A stretch of 64,000 nucleotides of DNA from Marinobacter sediminum. GTDB taxonomy: Bacteria; Pseudomonadota; Gammaproteobacteria; Pseudomonadales; Oleiphilaceae. Location of the stretch: assembly GCF_023657445.1 (NCBI RefSeq), contig NZ_JAGTWY010000001.1, positions 868,001-932,000 on the forward strand, in the 5' to 3' direction. The notes beneath the pieces are model-generated. The model was not told the DNA's origin. It worked only from the letters and a program-made list of their open reading frames with translations, and did not search any database. Numbering within the stretch: position 1 is the first letter of the stretch; each line of letters begins with the position of its first letter. Shown here one piece after another: positions 9,653 through 18,605 of this stretch. The translations under genes and the position numbers were made by a program.

Positions 9653-11182
9653 TCAGGCACTGCGGTGCAGGTCCGCTTTCAGGGTCAGGTGAGAGGTCTC
9701 ATTCATCAGGAACCGGTCCAGGGCTTCGAATTCCTGCTGGCTTGCATAGAGTCCCTGTTTGGTTCTGCGCCAGAGAATATCGTCCGAAGTCATGGCCCAC
9801 TCGTTTCTGGCAAGATATTCCACTTCTGCCGCGAACAATGTGCCAGTGAACAGAGTGCCCAGATCCTCTATGGAGTTGCGCCCACGAAGAAAATGGTAGG
9901 CACTTGTACCGTAGGTTCGAACATAGCGACTGATGACTTTCACGGGTAACCAGGGGAATTCCTGTTTGAACCTGGCTTCCAGGTTGTCCTGGTTATCGAA
10001 GTCTCCGCCGGGTAGAACGGCCGTTTTGGTCCAGCGCCCACCGGCGTCAGGGAAAAACTGGCACAGCTTGTCGGTGGCCGCCTCGGCCAATTTCCGGTAG
10101 GTGGTGATCTTGCCGCCGAACACCGAGATGAGTGGTGCCATGCCTTTCTCTGCACTGACTTCGAACGAATAGTCCCGGGAAGCTTTCTGGGCGTTTCCTT
10201 CTTCGTCATCCATCAGCGGCCGGACTCCGGAGTAGGACCAGACCACGTCGTTGGCATTCAGCTGGCGTTTGAAGTGAGAGTTAACGATGTTCAGTAGGTA
10301 TTCGGTTTCTTCCGGGGATATTTTTGCTTTCTTCGGGTCGCCCTCGTAGTCGACATCCGTTGTGCCGATCAGGGAGAACTGATCTTCGTAGGGTATGACG
10401 AACACAATCCGCTCGTCCTCGTTCTGGAGGATATAGGCTTCGGTACCCTTGTTCAGGCGAGGCACAACGATATGACTGCCTTTTACCATCCGGATCATCT
10501 TGGGGGCAGGCATGGACAGGGTTTCGCCGAACAGTTTACTGACCCAGGGGCCAGCCGCATTCACAATCGATTTGGTTGAAATGGTCCGTTCCGAGTCGTC
10601 GGTCATATCCCGAAGTGTGACCTTCCACGCTGTGGAGCCACGCTCGGCAGTTACACACTTGGTCCGGGTCAGTATTGTCGCGCCGAACTGCTGTGCCTTT
10701 TTCGCGGTGAGTACCACCAGGCGAGCATCATCCACCCAGCCATCGGAATACTCAAAGCCCCTGGTGATTTCAGGCTTAAGTGGATCTGAGTCGTCAAATT
10801 TGATGGAGCGCGAACCGGGTAGCAACTCACGTTTGGCCAGATGGTCATAGAGGAACAGTCCCGTTCTGATCATCCAGGCAGGTCTCAGGTGAGGGCGATG
10901 CGGCAAACGAAAACGCATGGGCCACATAATGTGTGGTGAGTTGCGAAGCAGGGACTCTCGCTCGGCCAGCGCCTCACGTACAAGACGGAACTCGTAATGT
11001 TCGAGATAGCGCAAACCACCGTGGATAAGCTTGCTGCTGCTTGAGGATGTTGCCGATGCCAGGTCATTCATTTCGCATAGCAGGACCTTGAGGCCTCGCC
11101 CTGCCGCATCCATGGCAATGCCGGTGCCATTGACGCCACCGCCAACAACGAGGACGTCGTAATGATCGGGTTCCTTTTCCAC
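9653..11182 (-). CDS. glpD: Aerobic glycerol-3-phosphate dehydrogenase
   Basis: FAD enzyme at the inner face of the membrane that oxidises glycerol 3-phosphate to dihydroxyacetone phosphate and passes electrons to quinone. The 509-residue protein starts with the dinucleotide-binding motif DVLVVGGGVNGTGIA and contains the family segments SSKLIHGGLRYLEHYEFRLV (residues 45-65 region) and GGKITTYRKLAE. The start is GTG at 11182 with an AGGGA site about eight bases upstream. It lies 94 bases downstream of glpR on the same strand, with a GlpR-like operator between them. No glpF or glpK lies in the window. Confidence 0.96.
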   Translation of the reverse strand: MEKEPDHYDVLVVGGGVNGTGIAMDAAGRGLKVLLCEMNDLASATSSSSSKLIHGGLRYLEHYEFRLVREALAERESLLRNSPHIMWPMRFRLPHRPHLRPAWMIRTGLFLYDHLAKRELLPGSRSIKFDDSDPLKPEITRGFEYSDGWVDDARLVVLTAKKAQQFGATILTRTKCVTAERGSTAWKVTLRDMTDDSERTISTKSIVNAAGPWVSKLFGETLSMPAPKMIRMVKGSHIVVPRLNKGTEAYILQNEDERIVFVIPYEDQFSLIGTTDVDYEGDPKKAKISPEETEYLLNIVNSHFKRQLNANDVVWSYSGVRPLMDDEEGNAQKASRDYSFEVSAEKGMAPLISVFGGKITTYRKLAEAATDKLCQFFPDAGGRWTKTAVLPGGDFDNQDNLEARFKQEFPWLPVKVISRYVRTYGTSAYHFLRGRNSIEDLGTLFTGTLFAAEVEYLARNEWAMTSDDILWRRTKQGLYASQQEFEALDRFLMNETSHLTLKADLHRSA

Positions 11183-11214
11183 GCGAAATTCCCTAAAACG
11201 AATAAAAATGTGTG

Positions 11215-11237
11215 TTTTCGATTATGAATAACGAAAA
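11215..11237. promoter_or_regulatory. Candidate GlpR operator before glpD
   Basis: The gap between glpR and glpD holds TTTTCG-ATTA-TGAATA followed at once by ATAACGAAAA. The TTCG arm, four-base spacer and near-complementary arm match the layout of the E. coli GlpR operator (TTCG-N4-CGAA) with one mismatch, and the overlapping copy restores CGAA. Its position 33-55 bases upstream of the glpD GTG suits repression of a glpD promoter. Confidence 0.55.
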
Positions 11238-11276
11238 AAGATTCGTAAAGGAAAATTTAAAACGGCTTTCGTGATC

Positions 11277-12035
11277 TTAAACAATGTGCAGGGCAATGTT
11301 ATGGCTATTGAGGATCTGGGCGATCGCTCGTGGTGGTCGGGCATCCGTGAATACGTGGTCGGCCTGCTCAATGCTGCCCAGGCGTACCATGGCGTTCCGA
11401 CCAAATTTCGAGTGGTCTGCTGCCAGCAGCACCTGACTGGAGTTGCTGATAATCGACTGAGCTACCCGAACCTCCCGATAGTCAAAATCGAGGAGCGATC
11501 CGTCGTTGTCGATTCCACTGATCCCGATGATTCCAAAATCCATTTTGAACTGGTTGATGAAATCAACAGCAGCCTCTCCAACAATGCCTCCATCACGATT
11601 GCGGACTTCTCCGCCGGCAATGATGATGTGAAAGTCCTCTCTTGCGGACAGGATGGAGGCAACGTGGAGGTTGTTGGTAACCACCCGTAAATCGTGCTTG
11701 GCAAGCAATGCTCGGGCTATGGTTTCAGTGGTGGTGCCGATGTTGATAAACATCGAGGAGCCATCGGGGATATGCTCGACCAGAGACTTCGCGATCCGCT
11801 CCTTGGCTTCAAGGTTCATGATCTTTCGATCCTGGTATGCGGCGTTTACAGTGCTTGAGTCGATTCCGGCGCCACCATGATGGCGGCGCAGCTTGTTCTG
11901 CTTGGCCAATTCATTCAGGTCTCTCCGGATAGTTTGCGGAGTAACCTGAAAGTGTTCCACCAGCTGTTCCGTGGTGACGAAGCCACTGCGCTCTATGATC
12001 TCCATGATATGGTCGAGGCGGCGGTTTTGAGACAT
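11277..12035 (-). CDS. glpR: DeoR-family regulator of glycerol metabolism
   Basis: The 252-residue protein has the DeoR layout: an N-terminal helix-turn-helix (about residues 19-45, VTTEQLVEHFQVTPQTIRRDL) and a C-terminal sugar-phosphate sensor domain with NIGTTTETIARAL and LAADHSKFGRNAM. GlpR proteins repress glp genes until glycerol 3-phosphate binds. Its position directly upstream of glpD and TTTCG-N4-CGAAA palindromes on both sides support the assignment. It probably represses its own promoter as well as glpD. Confidence 0.93.
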   Translation of the reverse strand: MSQNRRLDHIMEIIERSGFVTTEQLVEHFQVTPQTIRRDLNELAKQNKLRRHHGGAGIDSSTVNAAYQDRKIMNLEAKERIAKSLVEHIPDGSSMFINIGTTTETIARALLAKHDLRVVTNNLHVASILSAREDFHIIIAGGEVRNRDGGIVGEAAVDFINQFKMDFGIIGISGIDNDGSLLDFDYREVRVAQSIISNSSQVLLAADHSKFGRNAMVRLGSIEQADHVFTDARPPRAIAQILNSHNIALHIV

Positions 12036-12053
12036 GATTAAGCCTTTCGGTAT

Positions 12054-12069
12054 TTTTCGGAAACGAAAG
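12054..12069. promoter_or_regulatory. Candidate GlpR operator before glpR
   Basis: TTTTCG-GAAA-CGAAAG lies 19-34 bases upstream of the glpR start. The arms are complementary over five bases with the four-base spacer expected of GlpR sites, and another TTTCG lies at 12045-12049. This would allow autoregulation. Confidence 0.55.
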
Positions 12070-12101
12070 TTTAGGCGTTCCCTGGCTTGCTTTCAAAATA
12101 A

Positions 12102-12138
12102 AAAAGGCCTCCCCGGTGTAAACCCGGGGAGGCCTTTT
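12102..12138 (-). terminator. Rho-independent terminator after the orphan binding protein
   Basis: An 11-bp GC-rich stem (GGCCTCCCCGG paired with CCGGGGAGGCC, seven-base loop) is flanked by A and T tracts. Read on the minus strand it follows the stop of the binding-protein gene and ends in a T run. It insulates glpR from the gene upstream. The flanking tracts could let it work on both strands. Confidence 0.9.
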
Positions 12139-12157
12139 CCGGAACCGGTCGCGCCGG

Positions 12158-13408
12158 CTACAGTGCCAAAGGTTTGCCTGCCTTACGCCGCCGCGTTTCC
12201 CATTCCTCGCGGGTCTGGGCGGCTTCATCACCAGGCATCGAGTCGATAATATTGAAGTAATCCGAGCTGTATTCGTCTGCCACGATCGTGTTCCGGGGCT
12301 TGACCTTGACCACGTAAACGGTCTGAACGTTCTGATGGTCAAATTCCCGCCAGTATTGCTCGTCTTTCAGGAAAGTATAACGATGGCCTTCGAGAGCTCC
12401 GATAAGTTTTCGGGAATTCGTCGTGCCTGCCCGTTCAACCGCATCCTTGTACTGGTAGACAATGCTGTAGGCTGAGGCCGCGGCTGTTGACGGACGCATT
12501 TCATAACGCTTGGAGAAGGCTTCCACGAACTCTTTGCCACGGGGGTAATTCAGCTCGTATGGCACGTTCCAGACCCAGGGCGAGCCACCGACAATGCCTT
12601 CCATGATGGTAGGACCTACCTGCCGTGCCATACCCAGAGTCAGGTTGGGGACAACCACCTGCATTTCCTCTGTAATCCCCATTTCATAGGCAACGTTGAG
12701 TGCGCGGACCATGTCGTCACCAAACAGAACCATCATGAGAACCTTGGCATCGCTGGCTGCGGCCTTCTCAAGAGCATCCCGGAAGTCGCTGATCAGTGCA
12801 CGGGGGAATGGCGTTTTTACCCCAGGGTGTGCGTCCGTATCTTCTGTTTCGGAGAATTTGCGAACAGATTCTTCAACAGACCAGCCCCACGTGTAGTCAG
12901 CAGTGATGTAGAAGTATTTCTCATCGTTGTGATTCTGGCTGAGATACTGGCTCAGAGCCTTGGCGGTCATCCAGGCATTGTAGGGTTCCCGGAACATATG
13001 GGAGTGGCCTTCGCTGCCGGTGGTGGCATTGGAGTAGGTGAGGGTGCCGAAGTAGAGGCGGTCACGGTCTTTCGCGGCCTTGCCTGAGGCAATGGCAACA
13101 GCACTGGAGACGCCACCGAAAACCATTTTTACGCCGTCACGATCAATCATTTCTGCCGTGTTTTCTGCGCCCCGTGCCGGTTCTCCACGTGTGTTGCGAA
13201 TTACCAGTTCCAGCGGCCGCCCCATAACGCCTCCGGCGTCGTTAATTTCATCAACCGCCAGAAATGCCCCGAGGCGCTGTTGCAGGCCCTGGTCCTTGTA
13301 TCGACCGGTCTGGGGGTAATTCAGGCCGATTTTCAGGGCTTCGGCTGATACGGTGGTGCATGCCAGTAAAAGCAGGCACGCAGAAAAGAGCATTTTTCTG
13401 AAATTCAT
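12158..13408 (-). CDS. Periplasmic amino acid/amide-type binding protein, orphan
   Basis: A 416-residue exported protein: signal peptide in the first 22 residues (hydrophobic core ACLLLLACTTVSAEA), then a type I periplasmic binding fold like LivJ, UrtA and AmiC (IGLNYPQTGRYKDQG, AVDEINDAGGVMGRPLELVI). The ligand is unknown; branched-chain amino acids, urea or short amides are all possible. No permease or ATPase genes sit beside it, so it either serves a transporter encoded elsewhere or acts as a sensor. It has its own strong terminator downstream. AGAGG lies nine bases before the ATG. Confidence 0.85.
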   Translation of the reverse strand: MNFRKMLFSACLLLLACTTVSAEALKIGLNYPQTGRYKDQGLQQRLGAFLAVDEINDAGGVMGRPLELVIRNTRGEPARGAENTAEMIDRDGVKMVFGGVSSAVAIASGKAAKDRDRLYFGTLTYSNATTGSEGHSHMFREPYNAWMTAKALSQYLSQNHNDEKYFYITADYTWGWSVEESVRKFSETEDTDAHPGVKTPFPRALISDFRDALEKAAASDAKVLMMVLFGDDMVRALNVAYEMGITEEMQVVVPNLTLGMARQVGPTIMEGIVGGSPWVWNVPYELNYPRGKEFVEAFSKRYEMRPSTAAASAYSIVYQYKDAVERAGTTNSRKLIGALEGHRYTFLKDEQYWREFDHQNVQTVYVVKVKPRNTIVADEYSSDYFNIIDSMPGDEAAQTREEWETRRRKAGKPLAL

Positions 13409-13767
13409 GGATGTTGGCCTCTGGGTTGCGATTCCGCAAGATCTCGGAATTGCGTGCTTTTTTGGTTATTTATTATGCGCGCATTAGTTTCATCGGAGAT
13501 CATGAGGCCAACAATGGGACTTAAGTGGAAGTTTGAGTAACAAATTGTAGGTCATTGATATATAGCAATTTTCAAGGTCATCAGCGTACCCCGCGTTAGT
13601 ACTTTGGTGATCCGGTATCAGGTGATTGCTGGTGTTATTTGTGGTTGTTCATTCCCACTTAATCAGACTTGAGCCATACTGAATTTACCGGACGTTCTAC
13701 TCATCCTGATGGTGGGAATCTTGTTGGAGCGGATCGACCGCGGAGTTGCGCAGGAGGGCTAAAAGCC
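13409..13767. other. Intergenic region between two divergent genes
   Basis: These 359 bases separate the binding-protein gene and the methyltransferase gene and must contain both promoters. The part next to the binding protein is AT-rich (13440-13580). The reading frame of the methyltransferase stays open back to a TTG at 13669, but without a ribosome site. I see no convincing RNA gene, repeat or operator. Confidence 0.5.
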
Positions 13768-14301
13768 ATGTCGGGAAAACGCAGTGATCAGGGGGAGGCC
13801 ATCACCTATCAGGTCGGTACCTGTTATCTCGGAGCAGTTTTGGTTGCGCGAACGTCCGAGGGGGTCTGCGCCGTGCTTCCAGGAGACTCCGAGGAAGAAG
13901 TTGTGGCCGATCTGGGCCAGCGGTTTCCTCGGGCAACGCTCATGCATTCTGACGGCTCCATGGATGACTGGTTTGCCGGGGTTATGGATTACCTGGTGGA
14001 TAGCCGGAAAACCCTGTCGGTCAGCCTTGATATACGGGGAACCGAATTCCAGCGAAGGGTCTGGGAGACGCTACGTCAAATACCGCCTGGGAGCAGTGCC
14101 AGTTATGGTGAAGTGGCGCGAATGGTGGGGATGCCCTCGGGGTCACGCGCGGTTGCTGGTGCTTGTGCCGCCAATCCACTGGCTGTGCTGGTGCCCTGTC
14201 ACAGGGTGCTCAGAAGCGATGGCAGCTTGTCTGGATACAGGTGGGGTGTCAGGCGCAAACGGGCTTTGCTGAATCACGAGGAGTCGCTGTCCGAGCGTTG
14301 A
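13768..14301 (+). CDS. ogt: Methylated-DNA--protein-cysteine methyltransferase
   Basis: Suicide repair protein that removes alkyl groups from O6-alkylguanine by transferring them to its own cysteine. In the 177-residue protein the acceptor is Cys144 in LVPCHRV; IPPGSSASYGEVA and SRAVAGACAANP (helix-turn-helix and Asn hinge) are the standard Ogt/Ada C-domain motifs. The ATG at 13768 follows AGGAGGG at 13752-13758; the longer frame from TTG 13669 lacks this. It resembles the C-terminal part of Ada but has no AraC domain. Downstream is a hairpin shared with the convergent symporter gene. Confidence 0.93.
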   Translation: MSGKRSDQGEAITYQVGTCYLGAVLVARTSEGVCAVLPGDSEEEVVADLGQRFPRATLMHSDGSMDDWFAGVMDYLVDSRKTLSVSLDIRGTEFQRRVWETLRQIPPGSSASYGEVARMVGMPSGSRAVAGACAANPLAVLVPCHRVLRSDGSLSGYRWGVRRKRALLNHEESLSER

Positions 14302-14327
14302 TCTCCTCTTCTTCATCTCCTCTGCCT

Positions 14328-14365
14328 AAACCAATGTCCGGCTGAGGCGCACCGGACATTGGTTT
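14328..14365. terminator. Bidirectional terminator between ogt and the symporter gene
   Basis: AAACCAATGTCCGG pairs perfectly with CCGGACATTGGTTT around a ten-base loop. It lies between two convergent stops (14301 and 14378). The AAA/TTT ends make it usable from both sides; the plus strand continues as TTTCTTGT. Confidence 0.85.
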
Positions 14366-14377
14366 CTTGTCTGTATT

Positions 14378-15754
14378 TCAGCTGCGCGCCTGACGGCGCG
14401 GGCGCGTAAGCGCTATCGCGACACTGGTCAGCCCGGAACCCATCAGCGCCCCGACAAATGGCATCAGTGTCGGAATGCTGCCCGGGAAACTGGCCGCTTC
14501 CAGGCCTGCCACCATGCTACCCCCTGCAATCCATCCTGGCAGGATCGCCCCCAGTAGCCCCGCCAGCCCGCCCAGAATTGCCGCAGTTGTGGTCATCTTT
14601 TGCCATAGTCCCAGAAGGACGGGTATCACGGCGGTTGCACACAGAAGATCGGCTATCAGGAAAAGTCTGAGTACGGAAATACCCTGTAGCGCCACCACAA
14701 CCACGGGAATCATTAGCACCACGGTAAACCATCGGGCGGAGTTTATGGATAAGCCCTGTTTTTCGGTCACTGCGAGGGAGGCCAGGGCGTTCTGCAAAGT
14801 GTCTACGGACGACGCCACCAGGGTAATGGCCAGGATAAGCGCCGGAATGGTCAGCCACGCCGGTGCTTCACTCAGCATGGCAAAAAAGGGTTTGGGCGGA
14901 TTGCCGAGGCTGGCCCCACTGAGGGCGGCCATTATGCCGAGACCGCCAACCACAGCAACCACCACTATCGTGGTGATGCCGCCAAGTAAGGCGCCGCGAC
15001 TGAGGGTAGCTGTATCTCGGGCCGACCAGAGCCGCTGCCAGTAACCTTGATGGAACAGATTCGCAGCAGTAACTGCAATGACCAGTGTCAGCGCCACGCT
15101 GAGGGCACTCGTGGTCGGGACATCGGGAAGCCTGGCTGTAGTGACGTCGGGCAGCTGCTGCAATCCCACAAACCCCACGATTGCCAGCAGTGCGATCAGC
15201 AGAAATGCCTGCCACTGGTCGGTTACGATACTGGCACGCAAGCCGCCCCAGGCCGTGTATATAAGGGTGGTGATGGCCACGCCGAGAACGACAAGGTTGC
15301 CATTGAGGTCCGACAGGAGTGAGGTTATGGCACCGATGGCTGTGAGTTCAGCGGTAAGAAAACACAGCATATAGAGAACGGAAATAAGGGAAACATAGTG
15401 GCGAACGCCGCGCCCATAACAAGTCTGGGCAAACTCACCAATGCTTCGCCCCTCAGGGAGTAAGCGACGGATAGCCGGGCCACAAAAGGCGAACACGAGA
15501 AAGGGCAACGCGGCCCCCAGCGCATAGCCTGCCAGGGCCATTGGCCCGACCATGGCGCCAACTTCCGGGGGCGCAAACAGGATCCAGCCTCCCATGCCTG
15601 AGGCCAGGAATGATAGGCCCAGTGCCCGGGCCCCCTGAGTGTTGCGAGCGGTAACGTAGTCGTCCAGACCGCCATCCGCGAGCCTTGCCCGCAGGCCGAG
15701 CCAGGTGAAAACGAGGAGTGCAGCGGCCAGGGCTGCCATGGTGGTATAGAGCAT
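14378..15754 (-). CDS. Sodium/solute symporter (SSS family)
   Basis: A 458-residue inner-membrane protein with about 12-13 hydrophobic segments and the SSS layout: an early FLASGMGGWILFAPPEVGAM segment (residues about 49-69) resembling the Na+-site helix, GPAIRRLLPEGRSIGEF, and YTAWGGLRASIVTDQWQ, a recognisable SSS signature. Substrate is not predictable; relatives carry proline, pantothenate, acetate or sialic acid. It has no partner genes: ogt converges on one side and phaC lies upstream on the other. Confidence 0.85.
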   Translation of the reverse strand: MLYTTMAALAAALLVFTWLGLRARLADGGLDDYVTARNTQGARALGLSFLASGMGGWILFAPPEVGAMVGPMALAGYALGAALPFLVFAFCGPAIRRLLPEGRSIGEFAQTCYGRGVRHYVSLISVLYMLCFLTAELTAIGAITSLLSDLNGNLVVLGVAITTLIYTAWGGLRASIVTDQWQAFLLIALLAIVGFVGLQQLPDVTTARLPDVPTTSALSVALTLVIAVTAANLFHQGYWQRLWSARDTATLSRGALLGGITTIVVVAVVGGLGIMAALSGASLGNPPKPFFAMLSEAPAWLTIPALILAITLVASSVDTLQNALASLAVTEKQGLSINSARWFTVVLMIPVVVVALQGISVLRLFLIADLLCATAVIPVLLGLWQKMTTTAAILGGLAGLLGAILPGWIAGGSMVAGLEAASFPGSIPTLMPFVGALMGSGLTSVAIALTRPRRQARS

Positions 15755-15850
15755 GCGAAAAATCTCTGCCGTTTACAGGGTAGGCAATAGTGCCATATCC
15801 CCCGTATTTCGGCGACCATGCCCCGCTGTTTCCACGGACAGCCCTCTGGG

Positions 15851-17653
15851 TCAGGCTTTTATCGCCTCAGCCGCTTTCATCCTCACGTAACTGCCCGGAG
15901 CATCCTCGATGACTTCCAGTTTGCCTTCACCGGGGATCCGTGCCGGAACCTCTTCACCTGCGTACTGTCCCAGCCATTCCAACCAATGAGGCCACCAGGA
16001 TCCGGGATGATGTTCGGCGCTTTCAAGCCACACATCGGAATCCTCTGACAGGGTGTCATTGGTCCAGAACCCGTACTTTTCCTTGTAGGGCGGGTTGATA
16101 ACGCCGGCGATATGCCCGGACCCGGAGAGTACAAACCGGACATCCCCACCGTGCACCAGAGCGCCCTTGTAGGTGGTTTTCCATTTGGCAATGTGGTCCT
16201 GTCGCGCGGAAAGAAAGAATGACGGCACATCTATCTCTGAAAGGTTGATCGACTCGCCGGCCACAGTCAGAGAATCGGGCTCTACCAGACGATTATTCAG
16301 ATACATTTCCCGCAGGTAGAAACTGTGCATTTTTGCCGGAAGGTTGGTGCCATCGGTGTTCCAGTACAGCAGGTCAAATGCCGCGGGCTTTTGTCCCTTC
16401 AGATAATTGTTGGTCCAGAATGACCAGAACAGTTCATTCTCTCTCAGAAGATTGAACGTAAACGCCATGGCCCGGCCATCGAGATAGCCTTTGCGCTCCA
16501 GCATGCGTTCAATACCACGGATTGAATGGTCATTGATGAAAACGCCAATGCCCCCCGGGTCTGAAAAATCCAGGAGTGTGGTGAGATAGGTTGCACTGAC
16601 CACCGGGTTACGGCGTTTTTTCTTCAGCCATGCCAGCGTTGAGCCGAGCAGGGTGCCACCGATACAGTAGCCAATTACGTTCATCCGGTCTTCACCGGTG
16701 GCGTCGGTGACGGCCTCCATTGCTTCCAGCGGGCCCTGCTGCATATAGTCGTCCCAGCCCTTGTCCCGAAGGGATGGGCCAGGGTTACGCCAGGATATGA
16801 TAAATACAGTCTGGCCCTGATCGACCAGCCATTGAATAAATGAGTTACGGGCAGTGAGATCCAGGATGTAATACTTGTTGATCCAGGGTGGAACAATCAG
16901 CACTGGGCGCTTACTGACTTTTTCTGTCGAGGGTGTGTACTGGATCAGTTGCATCAGTTCGTTCTGGTATACCACCTTGCCTGGCGTCGTTGCCAGGTTA
17001 CCTCCCACTTCAAAGGCAGAACGATCGGTCATACCCACGTTGAACAGCGCCGGGTTCTGGCGCACATCCTCAAGCAATTGGCGCCCGCCATCCACCAGGT
17101 TCATGCCTTTGCGTTCCCAGGTGATTCTGAGAACCTCGGGATTAGTGACCAGGTAATTGGATGGCGAGAGTGCGCTGGTGAATTGTCTGGCGTAGAACAA
17201 CATCTGGTCGCGGTTGGCGGAGGGCAGGCCCTCCATGTTTTCCACCCATCCGAGGAAAGCTCTGGAATTGATCAGGTAGGCTTGCTGCAAAACATCAAAA
17301 GGCAGGTACTTGTGCCAGTCTTCGGCCTGGAAGCGGCGGTCATCGTGATCTGCCTGAACGACCGCCTCTTTTTCTTTTCCGGTAAGGCGAACAAGGATGT
17401 AATAGCCCAGTGCCATGTGCTTTCGGGCCAGGTCGAGCTCGCTGCTCGCGAACCGCAATGGGTGCAACAGCAAGTCCTCCGCCATTGTTCGATAAGCGTC
17501 GGACATCTCTGTAATTGTGGACAGCTTGGTATCCTCCATGACGCCATTGTCGCCAAGCCATTTTTCCAATTGTTCCTGACCCTGCCGCACGTTGGTTTCA
17601 AATGTGCCTACCAGTTGATTGGCGGCTTTTCTGAGCAAATCCATACCCAACAT
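15851..17653 (-). CDS. phaC: Class I polyhydroxyalkanoate synthase
   Basis: Polymerises (R)-3-hydroxyacyl-CoA into PHA at the granule surface. The 600-residue length and the PhaC N-terminal domain fit class I. The lipase-like box GYCIGG carries the catalytic Cys330; Asp486 (SARQDHIAKW) and His514 (GSGHIAGVINPP) complete the triad. GAAGGAAG lies just before the ATG at 17653. A phasin gene sits 76 bases upstream on the same strand, so both are probably co-transcribed. phaA and phaB are not in the window. Confidence 0.96.
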   Translation of the reverse strand: MLGMDLLRKAANQLVGTFETNVRQGQEQLEKWLGDNGVMEDTKLSTITEMSDAYRTMAEDLLLHPLRFASSELDLARKHMALGYYILVRLTGKEKEAVVQADHDDRRFQAEDWHKYLPFDVLQQAYLINSRAFLGWVENMEGLPSANRDQMLFYARQFTSALSPSNYLVTNPEVLRITWERKGMNLVDGGRQLLEDVRQNPALFNVGMTDRSAFEVGGNLATTPGKVVYQNELMQLIQYTPSTEKVSKRPVLIVPPWINKYYILDLTARNSFIQWLVDQGQTVFIISWRNPGPSLRDKGWDDYMQQGPLEAMEAVTDATGEDRMNVIGYCIGGTLLGSTLAWLKKKRRNPVVSATYLTTLLDFSDPGGIGVFINDHSIRGIERMLERKGYLDGRAMAFTFNLLRENELFWSFWTNNYLKGQKPAAFDLLYWNTDGTNLPAKMHSFYLREMYLNNRLVEPDSLTVAGESINLSEIDVPSFFLSARQDHIAKWKTTYKGALVHGGDVRFVLSGSGHIAGVINPPYKEKYGFWTNDTLSEDSDVWLESAEHHPGSWWPHWLEWLGQYAGEEVPARIPGEGKLEVIEDAPGSYVRMKAAEAIKA

Positions 17654-17729
17654 AGAACTTCCTTCATTACCGATAATAAAAGGGCCGGAGCGAGATAAGA
17701 ACGCCCCGGCCGCGACGATGCGTCAGTGA

Positions 17730-18098
17730 TCAGGCCGCCTTCTTGCCGTCGGACGCCGCGACGCCCGTCTTCGGGCCGGTGGGGCTTGCTTCGGTTGATT
17801 CTGACGGGGCATCCCGCAACACCTTCTGAACCTGGTCCCGGGTCTCAGTGAGGTAGTCCTGCCAGGCCTTCCAGTCAGAAGTGAATTGTTCGCTGAGTGA
17901 TTTCAGGGTCTCCGCCTGGTCACCAGTAAGAGCCTTCAGGCTGTCGAGATCCCGGACTTCCGACACTTTTCTGGCCTGACCCATCGCAACATCCGCATAG
18001 CGACGGAAGGCATTCATTTGCATTTCTGCAGCCTTGCTAAACTGTTGGAAAAGGGTCTCATTAAGACGGTTTGCCTTTTCAAGCATCTCATTGTTCAC
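17730..18098 (-). CDS. Phasin family protein
   Basis: A 122-residue, mostly helical protein of the phasin type (MNAFRRYADVAMGQARKVSE region), which coats PHA granules and controls their size. The C-terminal 25 residues are low-complexity, rich in Thr, Ser, Ala and Lys (TGPKTGVAASDGKKAA), reminiscent of PhaF/PhaI-type tails but shorter. The start is GTG at 18098, nine bases after AAGGAG. Its place before phaC supports the call. Sequence conservation in phasins is low, so the family name rests partly on context. Confidence 0.85.
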   Translation of the reverse strand: MNNEMLEKANRLNETLFQQFSKAAEMQMNAFRRYADVAMGQARKVSEVRDLDSLKALTGDQAETLKSLSEQFTSDWKAWQDYLTETRDQVQKVLRDAPSESTEASPTGPKTGVAASDGKKAA

Positions 18099-18255
18099 GC
18101 TGACAGCTCCTTTGTTTGCAGGATTTCCGAATTCTCATTCTGCCCCACCTTTGGTTGCGTAATTTTGACAGGCATCAAACCAATGTTCAGCTTATGCTTT
18201 AGTGTATGGTTTTATGTGAAATCGTCCTGATTTCAGAAACTGCAGGAGGCGTGTG

Positions 18256-18576
18256 ATGAGTAGTCGTAAATCGGAACTGGAAACCCTCAGGGCGGATCTT
18301 AAGGTCCGGCTGTCCCGCTATGAAGCGCATCAGCACCGGGAGGACGGAGCGCTGGAAAAGGACTTCGAAGAGCAGGCTGCCCAGACCCAGAATGATGAAG
18401 TTGTCGACTCCCTCGAAACGGAAACCCGGGCTGAACTGGCTCAGATTGAACATGCTCTGGAGCGAATTGAAAGCGGGGTAGGTGACGACTGCGAATCGTG
18501 TGGCGAAGCCATTGATCCCCGTCGTTTGCAGGTTTTGCCTTACACCACTTTGTGCATTAATTGCGCGGATGAGTGA
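18256..18576 (+). CDS. DksA/TraR-type zinc finger protein
   Basis: A 106-residue protein with an N-terminal coiled-coil segment rich in Glu and Lys and a C-terminal C4 zinc finger ([10 protein letters not shown] ... TLCINCADE). DksA/TraR proteins insert the coiled coil into the RNA polymerase secondary channel. It is shorter than DksA (about 150 residues), so it is a paralogue of the TraR/YbiI size class, and whether it responds to ppGpp is unknown. ATG at 18256 follows AGGAGGC. It diverges from the phasin gene and precedes the ABC transporter genes. Confidence 0.85.
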   Translation: MSSRKSELETLRADLKVRLSRYEAHQHREDGALEKDFEEQAAQTQNDEVVDSLETETRAELAQIEHALERIESGVGDDCESCGEAIDPRRLQVLPYTTLCINCADE

Positions 18577-18605
18577 ATCACGGCGAGAAGCCACGGAAGA
18601 CGTTG

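Noticed and set aside
13669..13767. A 33-residue N-terminal extension of ogt from TTG 13669
   Set aside because: The ATG at 13768 has AGGAGGG at good distance, and the extension does not look like an Ada or Ogt domain.
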